Source of the DNA: Spirochaetota bacterium | GTDB taxonomy: Bacteria > Spirochaetota > Spirochaetia > B11-G9 | Length of the DNA stretch: 5,416 nucleotides | Direction of reading: 5' to 3' | NCBI GenBank assembly: GCA_003641695.1 | Contig: QNBL01000194.1 | Span: 1-5,416, forward strand | Shown here: piece by piece, positions 1 to 5,416 of the stretch | Numbering within the stretch: position 1 is the first letter of the stretch | How the letters are laid out: every line of letters begins with the position of its first letter | Program-made: the position numbers and the translations under genes | Notes under the pieces: model-generated | Seen by the model: the letters and a program-made list of their open reading frames with translations, nothing else | The model's database searches: none | What the model was told of the DNA's origin: nothing

Positions 1-414
1 AAGCTTCTGCTTAGAGGGAGGATTGACCGAATTTCCCGGTCAGGGGATTTCCGCTCTCTTGTGGATTACAAGAAGAGTTATACCCCCTCTGTTTCCAGCC
101 TTGCTCCGGAGGATGGCATCCCTGCATCCTTTCAGCTTTACTTCTACATCCTCCTGGCTGAGGGAGAGGGAGAAAAGGTAAACTCCGCTTCCTACTACAA
201 CTTTGGCAAAGAAAAATATGTAAAGCTTTTTGATGAGAGCAGTGGCAGGAAAGGGATGAGCCGGGAAGATAAGAGAATCGATGCAAGGATTGAAGAGATG
301 CTTAATCTCGTTGAAGCCATGAAAGCACGGATAGATACCGGTGATTTTTCCGCCGGCAACTGTGATTCCTGTGATTTCAGAAATATCTGCCGGACACGGT
401 TTACAGTGAGGTAA
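1..414 (+). CDS. addB: AddB-like PD-(D/E)XK nuclease with C-terminal Fe-S signature (3' end only)
   Basis: The reading frame is open from base 1, so this is the last 137 residues of a longer protein whose start lies upstream; the in-frame GTG at position 61 lies inside the nuclease core and is not the start. Fragment residues show the nuclease motifs in order: GRIDRI with D9, VDYKK with D22 and K24, and QLYFY with Q45 and Y49. The D-13-D-2-K spacing matches that of RecB-family nucleases. Near the end C121, C124 and C130 form CX2CX5C, the spacing of the three C-terminal cysteines that with one upstream cysteine bind the 4Fe-4S cluster of AddB; the fourth would lie outside the window. AddB is the second nuclease subunit of AddAB, cutting one strand of a resected break in the cytoplasm. 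The stop is two bases before the addA-like ATG, implying one operon with translational coupling. A Cas4-like or stand-alone nuclease is the alternative, made less likely by the helicase partner next door. Confidence 0.85.
   Translation, partial: KLLLRGRIDRISRSGDFRSLVDYKKSYTPSVSSLAPEDGIPASFQLYFYILLAEGEGEKVNSASYYNFGKEKYVKLFDESSGRKGMSREDKRIDARIEEMLNLVEAMKARIDTGDFSAGNCDSCDFRNICRTRFTVR
408..411 (+). promoter_or_regulatory. Ribosome binding site of the addA-like gene
   Basis: GAGG lies five bases before the ATG at 417 and inside the final codons of the upstream gene. With the adjoining TAATAATG stop-start junction it supports this start and suggests that ribosomes finishing addB can reinitiate on addA. 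Confidence 0.6.
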
Positions 415-416
415 TA

Positions 417-3400
417 ATGGGTACTTTGAAGCTTGATAAAAACCAGCTTGAGGCTGTTAACTGTAACCGTAATGTTGTGGTATCCGCCGGAGCGGGATCC
501 GGGAAAACAACAGTTCTTTCAAAGAGATTTCTCCGTCTTATAAGAGAAGGAAATGCCACGGTAGAGAGCATTCTCACGCTTACCTTTACCCGGAAAGCCG
601 CTGCAGAGATGTATGAGCGGATTTACAGAGATATGCTTCTTAATAAAGATAATCCTGTTGTCGCAGAGCAGGCAGCACGGTTTGAAAAGGCACGGATTTC
701 AACTCTGGACAGTTTTTCTGCAGAGATTGTACGCAGCGGTGCATACAGATACGGGATTCCTGCAGAATTTAATACCGATAATAAGGAAGTAATGGCTCTG
801 GCAGAGCGGTCTGCTCTTGATTTTATCCTCCGGAGACAAAGCAACAGGTTTCTGAGAGAATACATCTCCCTTCATGGTTTCGAGAACATACTTACGAAAC
901 TATTTGTATCCATGGCGGTTGATCATTTTACCATAGGGGATCCGGTGAATTTTGATAACACTTACCATCTCCAGAAAAACAGGCTTGAGGAAGTTTTAGC
1001 TGAAAAATCAGCAACCGTTGATGCACTGAAGAACAGAATTGCTGCCATGCCCCCCGGAAAGGGAAAGTCCTTTAATGAAAATATTAGAATTTGTACCGAA
1101 ACACCCTCTCTGGATGGAGTTAGTGATGCAGAAGAACTGGAGAAGATTCTCTCATCCCTGAAACTGAATTTAAAAGCGGGCAGCAGTGCAGATGCAGAAA
1201 TACAAAAAAACCTTGTAAGGGAGCTGAGGGAGGAGCAGAAGCTCCTCATGAATGCTGTGGGGTCGTTAAAAAGCCTTCCTCTTATCAAGGGAGTATTCGC
1301 TTTACTTGAAGATTTTCAAAGGGAATTTCTGGAACAGAAACGGAGACAGGGACTTCTTTCCTTTCAGGATGTTGCCGTGCTGTCCGTAAAAATTCTTCTC
1401 GAAGATACAGACCTGCGAAGATTCTACAAGAATCAGTTTACCCATATCATGATCGATGAGTTTCAGGACAACAACCTTCTTCAGAAGGAACTTCTCTTCC
1501 TCCTTGCCGAGAAAAAGGGAAAAGAATCTCCAACCATTCCGAAAGCAGAGGACCTTGAGGGAGAGAAGCTGTTCTTTGTAGGAGATGAAAAACAATCAAT
1601 ATACAGCTTCAGAGGAGCAGATGTCTCTGTTTTTAAAAAACTGAAGGGTGAGATTGTGTCTGCAGGGGGCAATTTTATATCTCTCAACAGGAACTACCGA
1701 AGTGAACCTGCACTTATAGATTTTTTTAACGGTTTCTTCCAAATGGTATTTGAAAGTGCTGAAGCTCCCTATGAAGCAGTTTTTGAATCTCTAAAGACCC
1801 GGGACCCTGCAGAAGGGATAACCCCTGAGTTGGAATTTCACTACAAACCCTATGTAGAGGACCGGGATCCCGAATTCCTGGATGCCTCCGAGGCTGAGGC
1901 CTACCATACTGCTCTTACAATCCGAAGCATTGTGGAGAATGGTGAACTTATGATTCCCGGGGAAAAGGGTTCTCCCCGTCCTGCCGGTTACAGCGACATT
2001 GCTCTTTTAATGCGATCCACAGTTAAGCAGATTAAGTATGAAAAGTACTTCAGGAAGCTTAATATTCCTTTTACTGTAGACAGTGTCAGGGCGCTTTTTA
2101 TGGAAGCCCCCGTCAATGATCTGTATAGTTTTCTGCAGCTTCTGGTTTATCCCGATGACAGGAGTGCTTATGCCGCTCTTCTCAGATCTCCCTTTCTTAA
2201 TCTGAATGATGATGTTTCAGCACTTTTACTTATGAGACACGAGCCTGCATTTGCTCTGCCGGAGGAAATGTACAATGAGATTTTTCCCGAAAAGGATGAT
2301 CTGGAGAGCTATCTGAGGGGAAAGCAGCTTTATCATCGATTACTGAGTCTGCGGGACCGGGTACCAAAGAGCACTCTTATCCGAATTCTGTGGTACGAGA
2401 GCGGATACCGGTACCTTTTAATGAATAACAGACTGTATGAGGGGTATCTTGAGTACTATGATTATCTTGAGGAGCTGGCAGACCGGTCCGATTCTGCCGG
2501 AGAGAACCTGGCTGTGTTTCTTGATTTTATACGGAACAATTTAGGGAAGTATGAAAAAATTGATGATCTGGACATACTGAGGGAGCAGAACAGGGGTGTA
2601 CGGTTTATGACTGTTCATAAATCCAAGGGGCTGGAGTTTCCTGTTGTTATTGTTGCTGACACCGGCAGTGCGGGACAGGGGGTGGAAGAGAAGAAACCCT
2701 ATTTCTATTCTGAAGATTTCGGAGTATCGCTGAAAGCCGGAGGAGAGGGAAAGAGCAGTGAAAATTACTTCTACTCCATTGCAAAATCGGAAAACATGAA
2801 TAAGCTGGTTGCGGAGGTAAAAAGGCTTCTGTATGTAGCCATGACCAGAGCACAGACCCATCTCCTTCTTTTCGGCGGACATGGAAAGAACGGAAGGAAT
2901 ACGGACACTGACACCGGTAAAAGAACGCTTCTTAATATGATTGAAAGGAGTATCCCTGAAGATGCCGGTATTGTTAAGAAAATAATTCCTGATTACCGGG
3001 AGGAAGATACTTCAGCAGGTACTACAGGAGGAAGCATGATAGATCCGGATAAAATCCTGGAGCTGTACGAAGAATTGCCTCTTTCCCCGAGAGATCTTTC
3101 ACGGAACTCATTTTCTGCAACAGAACTCAAAGCAGTATCCGGGAATCTATCGGTAAGCTTACCTGAAAAGATTCTTCCCTCAATTAGTTCTGATAGCATT
3201 ATTAAAAAGAATAGGCTTGAAGGTGTCTTCGGAACCTTTTGTCACAAGGTTATAGAATCCGGAATAAAACAGCAGGACTTTGATTTGACAGGATCTATTC
3301 TTTTCAGCGGGTTGACTGATAAGGAGCGTTCTGCTTTGTTCAGGGATGCAGAAAAACTGGCTTCGAATTTCCTTGAATCATCTTTTGCAGATTCATTTTT

Positions 3401-3695
3401 GAAAACCGCTGAAATAGAATCAGAGATTTCTGTATTGCTTGAGTATGATCAAAAGGGGCAAAAAATCTATATAAACGGGCAGGCGGATCTGGTTGCTGTT
3501 TTGGAGAATGAAATTGTTATTGTAGATTTTAAGACTGATCAGCAGATGAAACCTTCAGATTATTCGGAGCAGCTGTATATCTACCGCAAAGCACTGTCTG
3601 AAATTTATTCAAAACCGGCCCGGAGCTATCTTTTTTATCTCAGAAGCGGCGAAGAAATAGAAATTAATGATATAATTTCCGAATTTATTCTTTAA
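417..3695 (+). CDS. addA: AddA-like ATP-dependent helicase-nuclease (UvrD/RecB family)
   Basis: This 1092-residue protein is a complete SF1A helicase joined to a RecB-type nuclease. Helicase motifs in order are: Q motif around Q10, Walker A AGAGSGKT at 24-31, motif Ia TLTFTRKAAAEM at 54-65, TLDSF at 96-100, motif II IDEFQD at 346-351, motif III VGDEKQSIYSFRG at 388-400, motif IV LNRNYRS at 423-429, motif V TVHKSKGLEF at 732-741 and motif VI LLYVAMTRA at 804-812. The nuclease follows: GTFCH with H943, QAD with D1024, VDFKTD with D1037 and K1039, and QLYIY with Q1052 and Y1056. The D-13-D-2-K spacing equals that of E. coli RecB (D1067, D1080, K1082), and no catalytic residue is missing. The family unwinds and degrades DNA from double-strand ends to make a 3' tail for RecA. 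AddA is preferred over RecB because the coupled upstream gene is an AddB-like Fe-S nuclease, not RecC. It is somewhat shorter than B. subtilis AddA (about 1230 aa). It probably loads no signal peptide and acts in the cytoplasm. Confidence 0.92.
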   Translation: MGTLKLDKNQLEAVNCNRNVVVSAGAGSGKTTVLSKRFLRLIREGNATVESILTLTFTRKAAAEMYERIYRDMLLNKDNPVVAEQAARFEKARISTLDSFSAEIVRSGAYRYGIPAEFNTDNKEVMALAERSALDFILRRQSNRFLREYISLHGFENILTKLFVSMAVDHFTIGDPVNFDNTYHLQKNRLEEVLAEKSATVDALKNRIAAMPPGKGKSFNENIRICTETPSLDGVSDAEELEKILSSLKLNLKAGSSADAEIQKNLVRELREEQKLLMNAVGSLKSLPLIKGVFALLEDFQREFLEQKRRQGLLSFQDVAVLSVKILLEDTDLRRFYKNQFTHIMIDEFQDNNLLQKELLFLLAEKKGKESPTIPKAEDLEGEKLFFVGDEKQSIYSFRGADVSVFKKLKGEIVSAGGNFISLNRNYRSEPALIDFFNGFFQMVFESAEAPYEAVFESLKTRDPAEGITPELEFHYKPYVEDRDPEFLDASEAEAYHTALTIRSIVENGELMIPGEKGSPRPAGYSDIALLMRSTVKQIKYEKYFRKLNIPFTVDSVRALFMEAPVNDLYSFLQLLVYPDDRSAYAALLRSPFLNLNDDVSALLLMRHEPAFALPEEMYNEIFPEKDDLESYLRGKQLYHRLLSLRDRVPKSTLIRILWYESGYRYLLMNNRLYEGYLEYYDYLEELADRSDSAGENLAVFLDFIRNNLGKYEKIDDLDILREQNRGVRFMTVHKSKGLEFPVVIVADTGSAGQGVEEKKPYFYSEDFGVSLKAGGEGKSSENYFYSIAKSENMNKLVAEVKRLLYVAMTRAQTHLLLFGGHGKNGRNTDTDTGKRTLLNMIERSIPEDAGIVKKIIPDYREEDTSAGTTGGSMIDPDKILELYEELPLSPRDLSRNSFSATELKAVSGNLSVSLPEKILPSISSDSIIKKNRLEGVFGTFCHKVIESGIKQQDFDLTGSILFSGLTDKERSALFRDAEKLASNFLESSFADSFLKTAEIESEISVLLEYDQKGQKIYINGQADLVAVLENEIVIVDFKTDQQMKPSDYSEQLYIYRKALSEIYSKPARSYLFYLRSGEEIEINDIISEFIL
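3668..3676 (+). promoter_or_regulatory. Candidate extended -10 promoter element for the regulator gene
   Basis: TGATATAAT is a perfect match to the extended -10 pattern TGnTATAAT and sits in the last codons of addA. I see no good -35 hexamer 17 bases upstream, which extended -10 promoters can do without. Transcription would start near 3683 and leave a leader of about 50 bases before the ATG at 3733. The surrounding DNA is AT-rich, so a chance match is possible. Confidence 0.35.
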
Positions 3696-3697
3696 TT

Positions 3698-3715
3698 TTA
3701 CAATATCTATTGTAA
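3698..3715. promoter_or_regulatory. 18-bp inverted repeat between addA and the regulator (operator or hairpin)
   Basis: TTACAATATCTATTGTAA has perfect 8-bp arms around a 2-bp centre (7-bp arms with a 4-base loop if it folds as RNA). It starts three bases after the addA stop. Only one G:C pair is present per stem, so it would be a weak intrinsic terminator even though TTT follows. A dimeric-repressor operator just downstream of the candidate start site is the better reading. The same TACAAT/ATTGTA half-sites return at 3744-3762. Confidence 0.5.
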
Positions 3716-3720
3716 TTTAA

Positions 3721-3727
3721 AAAGCAG
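3721..3727 (+). promoter_or_regulatory. Weak Shine-Dalgarno-like site of the regulator gene
   Basis: AAAGCAG differs by one base from AAAGGAG and is five bases before the ATG at 3733. It is the only ribosome-site-like sequence near either candidate start, and no comparable sequence precedes the ATG at 3748, so it favours 3733. Confidence 0.4.
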
Positions 3728-3732
3728 CTATT

Positions 3733-4875
3733 ATGCTTAAGTATACAATGATCAGCATTGTAAATATTGATGATGACAAAAAGTGGCAGAGTATTCTGCG
3801 TTTCTCATTTTCAGGTTACAGTATTATCCCTTCATACAGCGGTAAATCCGGTATCAATATTGTAAGGAACAGGAATCCGGATGTTGTCCTGCTTAATAAA
3901 AGTATTAATGATATGCAGTACAATGAGGTTCTCAGAAAACTGAAAGAGATTCCGGGAGCTCCGCCTGTCATAGTGATTGGAGAGTATGAGAAGCCTCAGG
4001 ATGTAGTAGCATCAATAAAAAACGGTGCTGTTGACTATGTGGCAAAACCTTTCGAACTGGAAAGACTAAAAGACTCTATCCTGGAAGCCGTAAGAATGAA
4101 TAGTACTCCCGGTACTGTGGTTGATGTTTACCCGTCGGAACTTGAAATAATGATTGGAGAGTCAAAGGGCATAAAGGCATTCAAGCGGAATCTTCTGCGG
4201 TTTGCAGGATCAGATGCTGCTGTGCTGATTAATGGGGAAACAGGAACAGGTAAGGATTTGGCAGCACAGATCATTCACCGGGTATCAGACAGAAAAAACG
4301 GACCATATCTGGTACTCAATGCAGGGGGGATTCCGGTAACACTTCTGGAAACCCAGCTTTACGGTACTGTGAAAGGGAGCTATACTGGTGCGGTAAACAG
4401 TGCAGGTTACTTCGAAATGGCGGATAAAGGGACATTGTTTATTGATGAAATCGGAGAAGTACCCGTTACTGCTCAGGCGAAGCTCCTGAGGATTCTCGAA
4501 GAAAATGAGATTTACAGGATAGGAGGGCGGGAATCCATCCCGGTAGATGTCAGGGTAATCTCTGCAACCAACAAGAATGTTCCTGAAGCAATTAGACAAG
4601 GATCCTTCAGACAGGATCTGTTTTTCAGAATAAACACTCTCTACCTGCATATACCGCCGCTGCGGGAAAGGATAGGAGATATTCCCCTCCTTGCAGACCA
4701 TTTTCTTTCTGTTTCAGGGAAAAAAGCGGTGATAACCTCCTCTGCTCTGAGCGAATTGCAGAATCATGACTGGCCCGGCAATATACGGGAGCTCAGGAAT
4801 GTACTATTAAGAGCTGAGGTTCTCTCTGAAGGAGGAAAAATCAGCAAGAATGATGTTGTTTTTGATCCAATTTAG
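3733..4875 (+). CDS. Sigma-54-type AAA+ regulator with degenerate receiver and no DNA-binding domain
   Basis: The 380-residue protein has an N-terminal receiver (about 6-120), a short linker and a sigma-54-interacting AAA+ ATPase (about 139-378). The receiver keeps the acidic residues D13-D15 and the lysine K105 in AKPF, but the phosphoacceptor Asp is Asn (N55 in VVLLNKS), the following M-P is lost and the switch Thr is Gly (G83). The AAA+ core looks active: Walker A GETGTGKD at 168-175, GSYTGA at 215-220 in place of GAFTGA, Walker B FIDE at 236-239, sensor I ATN at 278-280, arginine-finger region FRQDLFFR at 292-299 and sensor II WPGNIREL at 347-354. The protein ends about 25 residues later without the usual Fis helix-turn-helix. 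Known family members remodel sigma-54 polymerase into open complexes; Helicobacter FlgR is a precedent for activation without a DNA-binding domain. I infer control other than by Asp phosphorylation. The ATG at 3748 (Met6) is an alternative start that gives a more typical receiver N-terminus. Confidence 0.9.
   Translation: MLKYTMISIVNIDDDKKWQSILRFSFSGYSIIPSYSGKSGINIVRNRNPDVVLLNKSINDMQYNEVLRKLKEIPGAPPVIVIGEYEKPQDVVASIKNGAVDYVAKPFELERLKDSILEAVRMNSTPGTVVDVYPSELEIMIGESKGIKAFKRNLLRFAGSDAAVLINGETGTGKDLAAQIIHRVSDRKNGPYLVLNAGGIPVTLLETQLYGTVKGSYTGAVNSAGYFEMADKGTLFIDEIGEVPVTAQAKLLRILEENEIYRIGGRESIPVDVRVISATNKNVPEAIRQGSFRQDLFFRINTLYLHIPPLRERIGDIPLLADHFLSVSGKKAVITSSALSELQNHDWPGNIRELRNVLLRAEVLSEGGKISKNDVVFDPI
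3744..3762. promoter_or_regulatory. Second inverted repeat, over the start region of the regulator gene
   Basis: TACAATGATCAGCATTGTA has perfect 7-bp arms and a 5-base centre. It repeats the TACAAT and ATTGTA half-sites of 3698-3715, with a half-site gap of 7 instead of 4 and centres about 46 bp apart. The left arm contains the internal in-frame ATG at 3748, so in RNA the hairpin would hide that codon. It could be a second operator, a translational control hairpin, or partly chance in AT-rich DNA. Confidence 0.45.
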
Positions 4876-4898
4876 TATTAATATGGGTTTATGCAGTG

Positions 4899-4913
4899 TA
4901 GATAAAGTATCTA
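4899..4913. repeat. Small inverted repeat after the regulator gene
   Basis: TAGATA-AAG-TATCTA has 6-bp arms and a 3-base loop and starts 23 bases after the regulator stop. It has one G:C pair per stem and no following T-run, so I do not call it a terminator. I see no convincing intrinsic terminator in the 140-base gap. Confidence 0.3.
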
Positions 4914-4930
4914 TCTGCCGAAAATTAATT

Positions 4931-4950
4931 TAAAAGCTTGATAAAAGCTT
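4931..4950. repeat. Tandem TAAAAGCTT repeat, 11-bp period
   Basis: TAAAAGCTT occurs at 4931-4939 and again at 4942-4950, separated by GA. The period of 11 bp is about one helical turn, so a protein could contact both copies on one face. Each copy contains the palindrome AAGCTT. The repeat overlaps the candidate -35 hexamer of the downstream gene, a common place for a regulator site. Confidence 0.45.
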
Positions 4951-4966
4951 AACACATTGATAATAT
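4938..4966 (+). promoter_or_regulatory. Candidate sigma-70-type promoter of the STAS gene
   Basis: TTGATA at 4938-4943 matches the -35 consensus at five of six bases. TAATAT at 4961-4966 follows at a 17-base spacing but matches the -10 at only four of six. The overlapping GATAAT at 4959-4964 is a five-of-six match at the shorter spacing of 15. Transcription would begin near 4972 and give a leader of about 40-45 bases. No sigma-54 -24/-12 element is visible here. Confidence 0.4.
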
Positions 4967-4973
4967 ATTCAAT

Positions 4974-4991
4974 GGGAGAGTGGTTTCTCCT
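4974..4991 (+). other. Possible 5' leader hairpin of the STAS mRNA
   Basis: GGGAGAG at 4974-4980 can pair with TTCTCCT at 4985-4991 around the loop TGGT, giving five Watson-Crick pairs flanked by two G-U pairs. It would lie at the very 5' end of the transcript predicted from the upstream promoter. A competing pairing, GGTTT at 4982-4986 with AAACC at 4994-4998, is also possible. Function is unknown. Confidence 0.3.
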
Positions 4992-5004
4992 GAAAACCGG
5001 ATAG

Positions 5005-5011
5005 AAAGAGG
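5005..5011 (+). promoter_or_regulatory. Ribosome binding site of the STAS gene
   Basis: AAAGAGG ends four bases before the ATG at 5016. It is the clearest Shine-Dalgarno sequence in the second half of the window and fixes this start. Confidence 0.7.
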
Positions 5012-5015
5012 TAGT

Positions 5016-5416
5016 ATGGCTAACAACGATATTGTACCAGGATTTGATGAAGAAAAGGATGATAGTTTAAAAATCAGACTTCAGAAGGTTGATGAAGTTG
5101 AGAACTGCCTAGTACTCTATTTGACTGGTTATATTGATACGTATAATTCCAATTTTTTTCAAAAGCGGGTTACAAAAGCCATAGAGAACGGGTTTTCAAA
5201 GCTGATTTTTAACTGTGCCGGTTTAAATTACGTTTCAAGTACCGGTATTGGTTCTTTTACCGCCTTTTTAAAGGCAGTAAAGCCCCGGGGCGGCGATCTG
5301 GTCCTTCTTGAAATTCAGCCTAAAGTTTACGAGGTTTTCCAGCTTCTTGGATTTTCTCAGTTTTTTACTATCAAGGATAACCTCAATGAGGCGGTGGAAT
5401 TTTTCGGTTCGGAATC
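5016..5416 (+). CDS. STAS-domain anti-sigma factor antagonist (3' end missing)
   Basis: 133 codons are visible before the window ends; at this length the domain is nearly or fully complete. After a polar, acidic stretch of about 17 residues (FDEEKDD at 10-16) the STAS fold follows: strand LVLYLTG at 32-38, YIDTYNSNFF at 39-48, helix to about 58, strand KLIFNC at 62-67, the loop LNYVSSTGIGSF at 70-81, helix to about 88, strand DLVLLEI at 94-100 and the helix VYEVFQLLGF at 104-113. In SpoIIAA and RsbV the matching SSxG loop carries the serine or threonine phosphorylated by an anti-sigma kinase, here among S74, S75 and T76. Unphosphorylated family members bind the kinase and free a sigma factor or other partner. 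No kinase or phosphatase gene is in view. The gene has its own likely promoter, 140 bases after the regulator. Which partner it controls cannot be read from the sequence. Confidence 0.9.
   Translation, partial: MANNDIVPGFDEEKDDSLKIRLQKVDEVENCLVLYLTGYIDTYNSNFFQKRVTKAIENGFSKLIFNCAGLNYVSSTGIGSFTAFLKAVKPRGGDLVLLEIQPKVYEVFQLLGFSQFFTIKDNLNEAVEFFGSE

Noticed and set aside
1..6. Window begins exactly at a HindIII site (AAGCTT)
   Set aside because: It might be a clone edge, but AAGCTT occurs several more times in the window (for example in the gap near 4934 and 4945), so it says little.
61..414. A short 117-aa gene starting at the GTG at 61
   Set aside because: The frame is open to base 1 and the residues before 61 include the nuclease motif GRIDRI, so the GTG is internal to a longer gene.
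1230..1247. GC-rich inverted repeat GAGGAGC-AGAA-GCTCCTC inside addA
   Set aside because: It has perfect 7-bp arms but lies in well-conserved-looking coding frame (codons for REEQKLL), with no following T-run and no nearby gene start. Probably a coding coincidence.
962..1595. Open frames on the - strand under addA (also at 2541-2882, 2993-3199 and 4285-4701)
   Set aside because: They lie opposite strongly motif-bearing + strand genes, show no recognisable domains and no ribosome sites that I can see. They are antisense shadows.
3152..3163. Perfect 12-bp palindrome GGTAAGCTTACC inside addA
   Set aside because: It stands alone in coding sequence with no second copy in the window and no promoter context. 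One such palindrome in this length is not surprising.
3698..3723. Intrinsic terminator of the addBA operon
   Set aside because: The stem is nearly all A:T with only one G:C pair, and the trailing T-run is three bases before it turns to A. Too weak to call.
4876..5015. A sigma-54 -24/-12 promoter in front of the STAS gene
   Set aside because: Because the neighbour is a sigma-54-type activator I looked for GG-N10-GC. The GG at 4885-4887 has no GC at the required distance, and no other match was seen.

Overview
The window reads as ordinary bacterial chromosome, densely coded on the + strand, with moderate GC and AT-rich gaps between genes. The gene style fits a spirochaete of the Spirochaetaceae type: an AddAB-like recombination pair, a sigma-54-type AAA+ regulator and a STAS anti-anti-sigma protein with a YVSSTGIG loop. 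This taxonomic guess rests on protein flavour only and is tentative. I see no mobile element, CRISPR array, tRNA or rRNA.

Layout. Positions 1-414 hold the 3' end of an addB-like gene: the PD-(D/E)XK nuclease core and a C-terminal CX2CX5C iron-sulfur signature. Two bases later an addA-like gene (417-3695) encodes a complete UvrD/RecB-family helicase with its own C-terminal RecB-type nuclease. Together they should form the AddAB helicase-nuclease that resects double-strand breaks for RecA-dependent repair. A 37-bp gap with an 18-bp inverted repeat follows. Next comes a 380-aa regulator (3733-4875) with a receiver domain fused to a sigma-54-interacting AAA+ domain. A 140-bp gap holds a candidate promoter and a tandem 11-bp-period repeat. 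A STAS-domain gene (5016 onward) is cut by the window end.

The most unusual part is the regulatory half. The receiver has Asn (N55) in place of the phosphoacceptor Asp and Gly (G83) in place of the switch Thr, and the protein stops right after the AAA+ domain with no Fis-type helix-turn-helix. It therefore looks like a phosphorylation-independent sigma-54 activator that does not bind DNA. Two inverted repeats built from the same half-site (TACAAT...ATTGTA) bracket its start: one in the leader, and one just inside the gene that covers an internal ATG. An extended -10 element lies in the last codons of addA. Together these suggest that the regulator has its own promoter and is controlled at the DNA or RNA level. 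The STAS gene next to it suggests, but does not prove, a partner-switching link.
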